Shown: positions 16,199-24,762 of the stretch, one piece after another
How positions within the stretch are numbered: the stretch's first letter is position 1
How the letters are laid out: every line of letters starts with the position of its first letter
NCBI GenBank assembly: GCA_016708725.1
Contig: JADJFE010000006.1
Coordinates: 62,001-126,000 of the forward strand
DNA: 64,000 bases
Reading direction: 5' to 3'
Source of the DNA: Candidatus Aalborgicola bjergmarkensis
GTDB lineage: Bacteria; Pseudomonadota; Gammaproteobacteria; Burkholderiales; Burkholderiaceae_C
The notes under the pieces: generated by a model
The model's input: only the letters and a program-made list of their open reading frames with translations
What the model was told of the DNA's origin: nothing
The model's database searches: none
Made by a program: the position numbers and the translations under genes

Positions 16199-17697
16199 GG
16201 TACACCCTTGATATGAACCGGATGGTGCGCCTGCTCTACCTGCGTGCGCTCCTGTGCGCTCAGGTTACGGAATTGAAAACAGTTCTTGAGCGCGCTGGCC
16301 CAGCCTTGTCCTGCGGCGTTGAGCTGTCCATCCGGCGTGCGTACCACCTGGTTGACAAACAGGATGGCCAGATCGGCGCCATGGTAGGCATATTCTCCCT
16401 GGGGCATGATGCGCAGCACGAACGCCTCGTCGGCTGCTTGTGCCTGCAAGCGGTCAAAGCCTGGCTGCACCAGCGCCAGTGTGCCGTCGGCTTGCAAGCG
16501 GTAGACCCCTGAAAGCGGCGCCTGTGTCACGATGGTGAGCCTGTCGGGGGTGTACTTCAGAATGAGCTGCGCCGAAACACCCGCAGCCCCCTGCAGGCGC
16601 AGGGATTGGTTGAAGGCTGTCACGTCCAGGGCAAGATCAACACGCGGATCGTATTCCAGCAAATGAAACAAGAACAGCGGTACCTGTGCCTGACAAAACG
16701 CCGACATGTTGGTGATGGCCGAAACGCCGGTCATGCGCGGGTTGAGTTCGCCCAGATACAGCGTGCCATCGTCCTGGTCGATCAGATAATCCAGCTCGAA
16801 ATAGCCACGGTAACCCAGTTGGTACAGCGCGTGTCCGATGGCCTGGGTCTTGCGCAGCACCTCCTGACGCAAATCGGCTGAAAAGGCTTCTTCGAACAGT
16901 TCATTGCCACACCAGCCGCCCGGATACGGGGTCAGGGCGGGCGCGCCGATCAACTCGGTCAGCAAGGGGCCGACAAACGTGCCCCAGCGGGTGGCGCAGG
17001 CTTCAATGGCGGTGCCCGTACAGCGCACCCGCCGCATGATCTTGACCATCTCCTGGGCGGTGATCTGGTCGGCCACGGCGGCGAATTCGTCCGCATTGGC
17101 GATAAACCAGGTGGTTTTTCCCGAATCGCCATAAGCCGACTGGACCACCAGTTGCTCCCCCAGATGCGCTTGCCGGGCCAGCTGCTGCAATTGTGCATAA
17201 GACTCGACCCGTGCCATGATGTTGGGCACGCTGGCCACACCGGCGCGGTTGCCAATTTCGGTGGTGACGATCTTGCTATCGACGTGGCGCACGAGTTTAT
17301 TGGGCGGCAACGCCACTTCCAATTGCAACTCTTCACGGCATATGCGCTCCAGTTCGGCGTCGAAAAACAGGAATAACGCCTGATCCGGCGCAGCGCCCGG
17401 GATGCGTAAATGGCTACGGATGGCTGCGCGCGTTTGGGGGTGTTGCAGCAGATAGTGGTTGATATCTTCGCAAGCGGTAAAAACACGGGAATAGTCATCA
17501 GGAATGACGAGTACATCCGGATGCGCACCATCAAAACAATCGAGCAGGTTGATGTTCTTCCAGCCCCGCACCCAGCGGTGCATGTCCATCATGTTGAAAT
17601 TGCTCGGGCTGATGAAATATGTGGCCTGCTGGCGCTGGGCAAAATATTGCCGGATGTCTGCCACGGTATGCAACGTGTGCAAGGAAGAAGCACGCAT
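16195..17697 (-). CDS. ATP-grasp ligase, biotin-carboxylase-like
   Basis: A 500-residue soluble enzyme of the ATP-grasp superfamily, which activates a carboxylate as acyl-phosphate and joins it to an amine or thiol. The nucleotide loop is at residues 184-196 (VVQSAYGDSGKTT) and the metal-binding strand at 315-325 (LGELNPRMTGV). The N-terminal 130 residues form the pre-ATP-grasp domain with an unusual start (ATYFISPSNFNMMDMH). The acceptor cannot be read from sequence. It lies 7 bases after the PLP decarboxylase and overlaps the C45 gene by 4 bases, so it probably acts on the same amine pathway. Confidence 0.82.
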   Translation of the reverse strand: MRASSLHTLHTVADIRQYFAQRQQATYFISPSNFNMMDMHRWVRGWKNINLLDCFDGAHPDVLVIPDDYSRVFTACEDINHYLLQHPQTRAAIRSHLRIPGAAPDQALFLFFDAELERICREELQLEVALPPNKLVRHVDSKIVTTEIGNRAGVASVPNIMARVESYAQLQQLARQAHLGEQLVVQSAYGDSGKTTWFIANADEFAAVADQITAQEMVKIMRRVRCTGTAIEACATRWGTFVGPLLTELIGAPALTPYPGGWCGNELFEEAFSADLRQEVLRKTQAIGHALYQLGYRGYFELDYLIDQDDGTLYLGELNPRMTGVSAITNMSAFCQAQVPLFLFHLLEYDPRVDLALDVTAFNQSLRLQGAAGVSAQLILKYTPDRLTIVTQAPLSGVYRLQADGTLALVQPGFDRLQAQAADEAFVLRIMPQGEYAYHGADLAILFVNQVVRTPDGQLNAAGQGWASALKNCFQFRNLSAQERTQVEQAHHPVHIKGVP

Positions 17698-17704
17698 GAA
17701 AACC

Positions 17705-20374
17705 TCACCTTAAAAAGTCAGGAAACAACCGCACAACTGGAAGGGGACGGTTGGCCAGATAAGCGTCCGTAAAGACCTTGAAACCGAGTTCGGCGTGGTA
17801 GCCGTGGATTTCCTTGACCTTGATGTGGCGGAAGAAATCCAGTATTTCCGGTGTGATGATCTGTCCCGGCACAATCACCGGAAAACCGGGTGGATACGGT
17901 GTGACAAAGCTGGCCGATACCCACTGCCGCCCGGCGCGCACCTGCTCCAGCGTATCGGAGGACAAGGGCAGATAGCATACCTGGGTTGCGTCGGTGCCAG
18001 CAAAATAGGCGCTGCGAATATCGCACGGCGCATGGTTTCCCTTGTGGTAAGGCAGGAAGCGGGGATGAAACAGCCGTTGCTCGGGCAAGGCCAGAGCAAC
18101 GTCCTGGGCTACGGGCAGGCGGTTGCGGCGTTCATGCTGAAACTTGGATGCCATCTCATGCAACACCTGCAGCAGATAATCAATCGTCGCCTGGGTGGCG
18201 CCGATGTTGATGAGAAACAGCACCGTGTGGCGCGAGGTCTTGTTGACCTGGATGTCGTAGCGGGTCATGAGCAACTGGCGCACGCTGCTGCCATCCAGGC
18301 CGGTGTTGCGGACGTTGAGCGTCACCCGCGTGGGATCAATCACAAAGTCCGCCGCCCCCCAGCGCGCGCTCAAGGCGGCCAGTTCACAGGCCTGCATGGA
18401 CGATGCATCCAAGCTTTGCTGCATGGGGATCATGTCTGCGTCGGTAAGCACATGAAACCAGGGCTGCAGTTCCGCAGACGCAGCGATGCGCTGGCGCAGC
18501 TGGGAGGCCAGAAACAGCGTCTCGCGCACCTGCTGAAAGCCTTCCAGCGCAGCCTGGCGTCGGCCAATATCGAGTGAAGCGATGATCTGATAGTTGGGCG
18601 AGGTGGAGGTGTGCATACGAAACGCCTCCAGAAACGCCCCGGAGTCAAAGAGATCATCTGTCACATGAATCATGGACCCCTGCCGGAAAGCCGTCAGCGT
18701 TTTATGCGTGGATTGGGTCACATACACCCGCAGTCTGACCTGGGCCGGATCGGGGTACAACACCTGCTGCCATTTGCTGGCGTCCTCATTGGCCAGAAAA
18801 GTGGCGGACCACTGGGTATAAAACTGCTGGTATTCGATGGATTGCAGGCGCTGGCGTATTTTCTGTGTCGCCGACATGGCCATGCGGCTGTGGTACAGGG
18901 GATGAAAACCGGCGAAGGCGCTCCAGGCCTCGTCCCAATGAAAAATGATGTCCGGCTTGATGGCGAGAATTTCCATCATGTATTTTTCGCTGTGGTACAA
19001 CAAGCCGTCGAACGTGGAATTGGTCAGCGTGATCTGCCGCAGCTGCGCAAGCAGGCCGCGCTCTTTCAGATCGAGCATCACCGCCTTGATCTGCTGCAGC
19101 GCCACACCGCCGTAGAGATCGTGCTCCAGCAAGGGATAGGTTTCCAGAAAAATCGGATACGCACCCGCCAGCATGACCGAGTAGGGGATCGACTTATGGC
19201 AATCCGCAGAAATCAGCACAATGTCACCCGGCTTGACATTGGCATGGAAAACAATCTTGTTCGAGGTGGATGTGCCGTTGGTGACAAAGTAACTGTGGTC
19301 GGCGCCAAACGTTTCGGCTGCCTTGATGTGTGCTTGCCGGATGGCGCCGGTGGGGTCCAGCAGCGAATCCAGTCCGCCCTGCGTGGAGGATGTTTCGGCC
19401 AGAAAGATGTTCCCGCCATAAAAGTCCAGCATGTCGTGTGCCCACGGCGAGTTTTTGACCGAGGCACCACGGGACAGCGGCAGGGCGTGGAACACCCCCT
19501 TGGGCTGGCGGCTGTAGGCGCGCAGGGCATCAAAAAACGGCGTGGAAAAACGGTTGCGCACACCGTTCAGAATGGCGGCATGCAGGTCCTGAAACGGCTC
19601 GATGTGAAACAGCACCCGGTCAAAATGCTGGCGCACATACAAGGGCAATTCCGGTGCCGATTGCTCACTGATGAGGTAATGGTCCAGCTCCGGGCGCAGA
19701 TGGCGTATGGTGCGGCACAGGTTGACTTCCACGCTGTCTTGTATCTGCAAGGGCGGTGTGGTGGCGACCAGTGGCTGGCAATACGCGCCAAACAAGGCAT
19801 CGGCTTGCAGCGTTGCGGGCGGCACATGGTTGAGATACACGCAGGCCTGAATATTGGTGTTGGCCAGAATGGCCGTGAGGGCATCGGTGGCGCAGCCCAG
19901 CAGCACGATGTCGTAGAAAAATTCATCGTGTGCCGTTTTGCACGCCGCCAGCTGCTGCCGGTACAGCATCTCGTATTCATCGGGAAGGGGATGCACGATC
20001 AGCACTTCAAAATACGGCTTGGCGGGGTTGATACTGATAGCATCGAGCTGGCGGCGCTCCAGCAAGACGGGTTTGTCCAGCAGTTCCAGGTTGGTCTGAA
20101 ACGGCCTGAATGGCTGCTGCCGGTAGCGGCCACTGTGCAGCTGGGCATAACAATTGCTAACCAGCTGTGCCAGCTGGCTGGGGCGCTGTGCCTCCAGATA
20201 ATGCGCCAGTTGCAGCATGACGCCACGCCCCGGATAGGTCCAGAAGCGCTCCAGCTGCATCAACTCCTGCAGGATGTGCGCCAGGGCATCGTGTGCCAAC
20301 GGGGTTTGCGCCGCCGCCTTTTGCAAGGCGAGCCACAGGGCGTCACGCCGATGTTGCAGATCAAAACAATCCAT
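17705..20374 (-). CDS. PLP-dependent Orn/Lys/Arg decarboxylase-family protein
   Basis: An 889-residue fold-type I PLP enzyme. The PLP lysine is K558 in QSTHKTLTAFRQGSM, and the ring-binding Asp lies in HWDEAWSAFAGFHPLY. GTSTSNKIVFHANVKPGD precedes it as in bacterial ornithine, lysine and arginine decarboxylases. The C-terminal domain (RLFHPRFLPYHKG ... FVTPYPPGFPVIVPGQ) also matches. The usual acid-inducible enzymes are about 710-760 residues; here an N-terminal region of about 300 residues is longer and poorly matched. The substrate (Arg, Lys or Orn) cannot be fixed by eye, and a non-decarboxylase reaction is possible. It follows the TPR gene by 14 bases. Confidence 0.83.
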   Translation of the reverse strand: MDCFDLQHRRDALWLALQKAAAQTPLAHDALAHILQELMQLERFWTYPGRGVMLQLAHYLEAQRPSQLAQLVSNCYAQLHSGRYRQQPFRPFQTNLELLDKPVLLERRQLDAISINPAKPYFEVLIVHPLPDEYEMLYRQQLAACKTAHDEFFYDIVLLGCATDALTAILANTNIQACVYLNHVPPATLQADALFGAYCQPLVATTPPLQIQDSVEVNLCRTIRHLRPELDHYLISEQSAPELPLYVRQHFDRVLFHIEPFQDLHAAILNGVRNRFSTPFFDALRAYSRQPKGVFHALPLSRGASVKNSPWAHDMLDFYGGNIFLAETSSTQGGLDSLLDPTGAIRQAHIKAAETFGADHSYFVTNGTSTSNKIVFHANVKPGDIVLISADCHKSIPYSVMLAGAYPIFLETYPLLEHDLYGGVALQQIKAVMLDLKERGLLAQLRQITLTNSTFDGLLYHSEKYMMEILAIKPDIIFHWDEAWSAFAGFHPLYHSRMAMSATQKIRQRLQSIEYQQFYTQWSATFLANEDASKWQQVLYPDPAQVRLRVYVTQSTHKTLTAFRQGSMIHVTDDLFDSGAFLEAFRMHTSTSPNYQIIASLDIGRRQAALEGFQQVRETLFLASQLRQRIAASAELQPWFHVLTDADMIPMQQSLDASSMQACELAALSARWGAADFVIDPTRVTLNVRNTGLDGSSVRQLLMTRYDIQVNKTSRHTVLFLINIGATQATIDYLLQVLHEMASKFQHERRNRLPVAQDVALALPEQRLFHPRFLPYHKGNHAPCDIRSAYFAGTDATQVCYLPLSSDTLEQVRAGRQWVSASFVTPYPPGFPVIVPGQIITPEILDFFRHIKVKEIHGYHAELGFKVFTDAYLANRPLPVVRLFPDFLR

Positions 20375-20388
20375 ACACAGGATAGGTA

Positions 20389-21000
20389 TTATTTACCGGC
20401 AATGTAGGCTTTTGCCTCCAGGTGCCCCGGATAGCGCACCAGCACGGCCATGTAGGCGGCCAGGGCATCTTCGCGGCGTCCCAGCTGGGCCTGGGCACGG
20501 CCCAGGTAGACATACGCTGTGGCGTCCGTGGGGTATCCGGCTACCAATGCTGCGGCGGTCTTGGCCATTGCGCCCCAGTCCTTCTGGCCTTCCTGTGCGA
20601 TGGCCAGACGGACCAAAGCCGTGTAGTTGTTCGCCGATAACTCCAGCGCAGACTTGGCGCTGATTTCGGCATCGCGCCAGCGTTTGGCGGCCAGCAGCGG
20701 CAAGATGACACCCAGCCGGGCATCCACCGAACGGCTGTTGCGCTCGATGGCCAGGCGGTATTCCCGGATGGATTCATCAAAATTTCCTGGCAGGTACTGC
20801 AGCCAGCCACGGCGCAACAAGCGCAGCTCGGCTTCCGGGCCGTTGACCGGCACGGCGTCAATTGCGGCCATGGCCTCGGCATATTTGCCAGCGGCTTCCA
20901 GCTGGTACGAACGCTGCCATGCCGCCTCCTGGGCGATGGCGGGCATGCCCGAAAGGGCGATGGCAGTGAACAAGGATGTAAGTAAGCGTCTTGCGATCAT
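20389..21000 (-). CDS. Secreted tetratricopeptide-repeat protein
   Basis: A 203-residue protein with an N-terminal signal peptide (RRLLTSLFTAIALSGMPAIA) followed by five or so TPR-like helical pairs (AGKYAEAMAAID; GNFDESIREYRLAI; KRWRDAEISAKSAL; ATAYVYLGRAQAQLGRREDALAAY). It is probably periplasmic and serves as a binding scaffold. The start at 21000 has an AGGAGA site 5 bases upstream; a longer frame to 21063 lacks a site. First gene of the five-gene operon, so it may recruit the periplasmic M23 part or a product-handling partner. Confidence 0.8.
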   Translation of the reverse strand: MIARRLLTSLFTAIALSGMPAIAQEAAWQRSYQLEAAGKYAEAMAAIDAVPVNGPEAELRLLRRGWLQYLPGNFDESIREYRLAIERNSRSVDARLGVILPLLAAKRWRDAEISAKSALELSANNYTALVRLAIAQEGQKDWGAMAKTAAALVAGYPTDATAYVYLGRAQAQLGRREDALAAYMAVLVRYPGHLEAKAYIAGK

Positions 21001-21020
21001 GGTTTCTCCTGTTTGTGTCT

Positions 21021-21063
21021 GATGATGCGGGCAGATTTTCTTCGCACTTTGTATCTGCATCAT
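21021..21063. promoter_or_regulatory. Inverted repeat in the leader of the five-gene operon
   Basis: Arms GATGATGCGGGCAGAT and ATCTGCATCAT pair imperfectly around a 16-base loop, about 20 bases upstream of the TPR start codon. It could be an operator or a leader hairpin. No known riboswitch is recognised. Confidence 0.35.
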
Positions 21064-21196
21064 TGCACATTATGAACGCTGTGTGAATGTGTATAGCGTA
21101 TGTGCGTCCAGGTGAAAAACGTGGACAGCGGATCAGAAAGTCGCATTGTCAATACTCCCAATTCGATAGCTGCTTGCGCACGTTCCATAAACAACG

Positions 21197-21294
21197 CCAC
21201 GAAACCTGCCGACACAAAGATGCCGCAGCCCCAGGCGTGCAGGGCGCTCGCACCGAATATGCGATGAGCCAGCAGTGTGGCCGCCAGACCAAAC
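21197..21294 (-). pseudogene. 98-base remnant of a second ydjM-like gene
   Basis: On the minus strand this encodes GLAATLLAHRIFGASALHAW and CGIFVSAGFV, matching the YdjM-like gene at about 4170-4267 (roughly 90 of 98 bases alike). Both ends break abruptly; the left flank runs into an ATAGCTGCTTGCGCACGTTCC motif of the dispersed intergenic kind. The rest of the copy is gone. Confidence 0.8.
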
Positions 21295-21432
21295 GGCGTT
21301 GCAGTTCTTCACTCTTGCGACGTGGGATTTAGACAAAACCGCCGACACTCCTGTTCACGTCGCGACCAGAATTTTGCGCCATCGGGGCTACGCGGCAGGT
21401 TTATGAAACATTCGGGCTAGAATGCGGGGACT

Positions 21433-21809
21433 GGGGCTGCACTGGTTTCGACGTGGATTCAGACGCGCAGCAGGGCATGTCGAGGTTCTGTCACCTCGTT
21501 AATCCGCAGAAAAAAAGTAACTGCAAACGACGAACGTTTCGCACTCGCTGCTTAATTGCAGTTGAGCCTCGCAACAGCAAGCCGATAGGCTGGGCAAGGG
21601 TGGCGCAAGCCGTCCAGGCTGCGGGGTAATCTCATTCGGCTGGGCTGGCTTCGGGTAACTTGGGGCTGGTCGAGAACTTAGGTTGCTGGCGTTGTGTGTG
21701 GCGTGCCACTGCGCGATACACAAGGCGAGACTTCAAACAAATGGCTACACATGTAGAACTGCTCGAAGACGGTTTGCGGACGCGGGTTCAAATCCCGCCA
21801 GCTCCACCA
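21433..21809 (+). ncRNA. ssrA: tmRNA
   Basis: Transfer-messenger RNA for ribosome rescue. The tRNA-like 5' end GGGGCTGCACTGGTTTCGAC pairs with the 3' end, which has a T-loop GGTTCAAATCCC and an encoded CCA (21807-21809). The tag frame at 21523-21555 reads ANDERFALAA and stop, the tag I recall for Burkholderiales. A -10-like TAGAAT lies at 21418-21423, ten bases before the 5' end; the -35 is weak. Confidence 0.97.
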
Positions 21810-21814
21810 TACAA

Positions 21815-21846
21815 GAAGGCTCGGATATTCTCCGGGCCTTTTTTTC
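21815..21846 (+). terminator. Rho-independent terminator of the tmRNA gene
   Basis: A stem AAGGCTCGG / CCGGGCCTT with a short loop (ATATTCT) is followed by a run of seven or more T. Confidence 0.85.
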
Positions 21847-22107
21847 TTGCCCGAAATCCCCACGCCACGCGGGGTTCTGGCCGATAGTGCTGCGGATGAC
21901 TCATCACCAAAAGTCCCAGAAATTGCCACTTTCTCTGCTAAAGCCGTCATAGAGCCAAATTTATGGAAAAATTCCAGAGTAAGGCGATGTTTTCCATGTG
22001 CCGTTCCCACTTGCCCCAATGCGTTGGTCGAATTGAGAATGGCTGTTGTTGGCCTGTCTCACAGAGATACAGAGACGGAGAATCTGAAATTATTTTAAGA
22101 AAGAGCG

Positions 22108-22263
22108 ATGGGCGTTGAATCACTCCCTAACCTCACCCCACCTGCTCGCCAGCGTTGGGAAGCAATCCATCCCCACATCCGCAGGCGTCTGCTCACCAAT
22201 GTCTGGTGCGTGCACTGCCGCCACGAGGCGACGATCACCAATTTCAGCGGTGTTATCAGGTAG
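22108..22263 (+). CDS. Small Cys-containing protein, 51 aa, possibly truncated
   Basis: A frame of 51 residues starting MGVESLPNLTPPARQRWEAI, with a CVHC pair and NFSGVIR at the end. The arrangement looks like the first half of a small zinc-ribbon protein: one CxxC knuckle is present and the second is missing after the stop at 22261. It may be the truncated start of such a gene. The ribosome site is poor (AAGAAAGAGCG). The 260 bases before it (21847-22107) hold nothing I recognise. Confidence 0.4.
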   Translation: MGVESLPNLTPPARQRWEAIHPHIRRRLLTNVWCVHCRHEATITNFSGVIR

Positions 22264-22334
22264 GTTTCAAAACCCGCTTTTTCATACTACCAAAAAATCA
22301 ACAAGTCAAAAATGACGTAAGTTGTTGATTTTAT

Positions 22335-22411
22335 TGGTAGGCGCGATTGGACTCGAACCAACGACCCCCACCATGTCAAGGTGGTGCTCTAACCAGCTGA
22401 GCTACGCGCCT
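22335..22411 (-). tRNA. tRNA-Val (GAC)
   Basis: A 77-base cloverleaf on the minus strand: acceptor AGGCGCG/CGCGCCT, D-arm GCTCAGCTGGTTAGAGC, anticodon stem CCACC/GGTGG with loop TTGACAT (anticodon GAC), T-arm GTTCGAGTC, discriminator A and encoded CCA. Confidence 0.95.
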
Positions 22412-22459
22412 GCAATACTGGAGAAGACTATCAACCAGTTCCTATCTCAATTACGCTAG

Positions 22460-22544
22460 TGGTGCCCCAGACCGGAATCGAACCGGTACACCTCTCGATA
22501 CCAGATTTTGAGTCTGGCGCGTCTACCAATTCCGCCACCGGGGC
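22460..22544 (-). tRNA. tRNA-Leu (CAA)
   Basis: An 85-base tRNA with a long variable arm on the minus strand: acceptor GCCCCGG/CTGGGGC, anticodon stem CCAGA/TCTGG with loop CTCAAAA (anticodon CAA), T-loop GGTTCGATTCC and encoded CCA. It lies 48 bases upstream of tRNA-Val and is probably co-transcribed with it. Confidence 0.95.
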
Positions 22545-22693
22545 AGTAACTGAGAAGGTGCGCATTATATACACAAAAAATTCAGCCCTTTTGTCGCACT
22601 TTGCCACCTTTGTCAGGGGATACACTGCATGACTCGCCGCCATGCAGTGATGGCGATGTGTACCACGTTAGTTTTTACTGCTTTAGCTCTGGC

Positions 22694-23524
22694 ATGACTT
22701 GGCACGCGCAATTGCAACTTGATTACGCTCTGGAGTCCGGGCGAACCGTGGCGCGCCATGTGCACAGCGGGCCATTGCGTGTGTTGCGCAGTTTGTATCC
22801 GCAAGGCGCCGGGGTGTGCCACAACGTGCTGGTGCATCCGCCTGGGGGATTGGTCGGGGGTGACACGCTTGACATTCGGGTCTCGGCCCGCTCGGGAACA
22901 CATGGCTTGATCACCACCCCAGGCGCCACACGTGTGTACCGATCAGATGGGTTGCCAGCCTTGCAACACAGCCATCTAAGTTTGCAAGCTGGCGCACGTC
23001 TGGAATGGTTGCCATTAGAGATGATTTGTTACAACGCCTGCATGGCTGAAAACCGCCTCATTCTGGAGCTGGAACCGGGGGCAGAGTTGCTGGGCTGGGA
23101 TGTGACGGCACTGGGTTTGCCGCATGCCGGACAAGCTTTTTTGCAGGGTTATCTCCGTCAGCATCTGGAAGTTCCCGGCGTCTGGCTGGAGCGTGGCACG
23201 CTTGCCGCCGATGATGTACGTTTGCTCGATAGCCCCCTGGGACTGGCGGGTCAGCGCTGTATGGCCTTGGCGTTCTTTGTTTGTGGCAGTGCGCTGGACC
23301 GTCAGCGTCGCCAGATTGCACTCGACAGCGCCCGCGCTGCCCTGAGCGGGCATGCACTGGAAGCCCTCGCAGGTGTTACCAGTGTGCATCCACAAGTTGT
23401 TGTGGTACGCATCCTGGCGCCAGTGGTCGAGCCCGCCATGCTGCTGCTGCGCACGCTGCGCGCGGCATGGCAGGAGCATCTCTGGGGCATGCAGGCGACG
23501 CTACCGCGTATCTGGTCCATGTGA
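22694..23524 (+). CDS. ureD: Urease accessory protein UreD, orphan
   Basis: A 276-residue protein matching UreD (UreH), the platform that with UreF and UreG loads nickel into apo-urease. Recognisable parts are VLVHPPGGLVGGDTLDIRV, TPGATRVYRS, LEWLPLEMICYNACMAENR and the C-terminal VVVRILAP. The start at 22694 gives MTWHAQLQLDYAL, usual for the family; an in-frame Met at 22601 would add an unlikely 31 residues. UreD normally heads a ureDABCEFG operon, yet here a converging ABC ATPase gene follows 18 bases downstream and no other urease gene is in the window. Confidence 0.88.
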   Translation: MTWHAQLQLDYALESGRTVARHVHSGPLRVLRSLYPQGAGVCHNVLVHPPGGLVGGDTLDIRVSARSGTHGLITTPGATRVYRSDGLPALQHSHLSLQAGARLEWLPLEMICYNACMAENRLILELEPGAELLGWDVTALGLPHAGQAFLQGYLRQHLEVPGVWLERGTLAADDVRLLDSPLGLAGQRCMALAFFVCGSALDRQRRQIALDSARAALSGHALEALAGVTSVHPQVVVVRILAPVVEPAMLLLRTLRAAWQEHLWGMQATLPRIWSM

Positions 23525-23542
23525 GAGCAACCGCCATTTTCA

Positions 23543-24466
23543 TCACGTGCTCGCTTCGGCAGCACCTTGCATGATGGTGAGGAACACATCCTCCAGATCG
23601 GCCTTGCGAATTTCCACGTCTTCCAGTACCAGACCGGATGCACGCGCCATTGCCAGGCATTGTTCGATATCAAGCGCATCATGAACCGGCAACTGCACCA
23701 CGCTGCCAGTGACCCGCGCACGCACTGCCAGGGTTGACGGCAGAACGCCATTCGTCTTGAAACGCAACACGTTACCTGACGCGGATTTGAGCAAGGCACT
23801 GGTACGGTCCAGCGCCACGATGCGGCCATTCTTGAGCATGGCGATGCGCGCGCACAATGCTTCGGCTTCTTCCAGGTAATGGGTGGTTAAAAGCACCGTA
23901 CTACCTTGTTTGTTGAGCTGGGAAACGAACTGCCACAATGTCTGGCGCAACTCCACATCGACCCCGGCAGTTGGCTCATCGAGCACGATCACCGGCGGCT
24001 TGTGTACCAGCGCTTGCGCGACCAGCATGCGCCGTTTCATGCCACCGGAGAGTTGGCGCATATTGGCATTGGCCTTGTCCGCCAGGCCCAGGCTGACAAG
24101 GAGTTCATCAATCCAGGCATCGTTGTGTGTGATGCCAAAATAACCCGATTGAAAACGCAGCGCTTCACGGACATTGAAAAAAGGGTCAAACACCAGCTCT
24201 TGTGGCACCACGCCGAGCTTGCGCCGCGCCTGCGCCGCATGGGTTTGCACATCGCTGCCCAGTACTACGACACGTCCGCTGGTGGCGCGCGTCAACCCGG
24301 CCAGAATGCTGATCAGAGTGGTCTTTCCTGCTCCGTTGGGGCCTAGAAGGCCAAAAAATTCGCCCTCTGCAATATCCAGGCTGACCCGATCCAGCGCCAG
24401 GAAAGGGCCGGTGCCACGGGACGATGCGTAGGCCTTGGAGACGGACTGAAAGGAAATGGCGCTCAT
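23543..24466 (-). CDS. ABC transporter ATP-binding protein (YadG-like)
   Basis: A 307-residue ATPase with Walker A GPNGAGKTT, signature LSGGMKRRMLVAQAL, Walker B PPVIVLDEPTAGVD and the switch His in LLTTHYLEEAEAL. A C-terminal extension of about 80 residues is typical of ABC-2 exporters of the YadG/NodI type. It follows mlaB by 11 bases. In other Burkholderiales a YadH-like permease comes next; here an unrelated ureD gene converges instead, and the likely permease is at 67-822. The substrate is not known. Confidence 0.88.
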   Translation of the reverse strand: MSAISFQSVSKAYASSRGTGPFLALDRVSLDIAEGEFFGLLGPNGAGKTTLISILAGLTRATSGRVVVLGSDVQTHAAQARRKLGVVPQELVFDPFFNVREALRFQSGYFGITHNDAWIDELLVSLGLADKANANMRQLSGGMKRRMLVAQALVHKPPVIVLDEPTAGVDVELRQTLWQFVSQLNKQGSTVLLTTHYLEEAEALCARIAMLKNGRIVALDRTSALLKSASGNVLRFKTNGVLPSTLAVRARVTGSVVQLPVHDALDIEQCLAMARASGLVLEDVEIRKADLEDVFLTIMQGAAEAST

Positions 24467-24477
24467 GGAAAACCGCT

Positions 24478-24762
24478 TCAGGCGTCGGGCAGCAGGCTCT
24501 CGATGCCATACACCGTGGCAAGATCACGCAGGCGTTGCGGCAGCCCTTGCACCACCATGGATTTGCCAACACGCAAACAGGCTCGGCGCAACTCCAGCAA
24601 TACGGCCAGCGCTGAAGAGTCAAAATGGCCTAACGCGGCGGCATCCACACGCACGGGCGTAACTTCATCAGCGATGGCGGTGCTTAATTGCGCCAGGCAT
24701 GCTGTTGCGCTGTCATGGGTGAGTTCCTTGGGTAGCGTCAGCACATCAGCCCTTTTTTGCAT
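24478..24762 (-). CDS. mlaB: MlaB-like STAS protein
   Basis: A 94-residue STAS-domain protein with LGHFDSSALAVLLELRRAC, the conserved loop of the Mla subfamily. MlaB is the cytoplasmic regulatory partner of the MlaF ATPase in the phospholipid transporter MlaFEDB. It overlaps the end of mlaC by 17 bases. The MlaF and MlaE subunits are not in this part of the locus. Confidence 0.82.
   Translation of the reverse strand: MQKRADVLTLPKELTHDSATACLAQLSTAIADEVTPVRVDAAALGHFDSSALAVLLELRRACLRVGKSMVVQGLPQRLRDLATVYGIESLLPDA

Noticed and set aside
16195..17697. Biotin carboxylase or carnosine synthase as a specific name for the ATP-grasp gene
   Set aside because: The ATP-binding motifs are general for the superfamily; no biotin-carrier gene or specific acceptor residues are visible, so only the broad call is kept.
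18611..20407. A 598-codon open frame on the plus strand
   Set aside because: It lies wholly antisense to the PLP decarboxylase gene, which has clear family motifs. GC-rich codon bias opens such shadow frames.
21433..22544. A prophage or integrative element inserted at ssrA or at the tRNA genes
   Set aside because: I found no integrase, no duplicated tmRNA or tRNA 3' end, and no phage genes in the flanks. Only small remnants are present.
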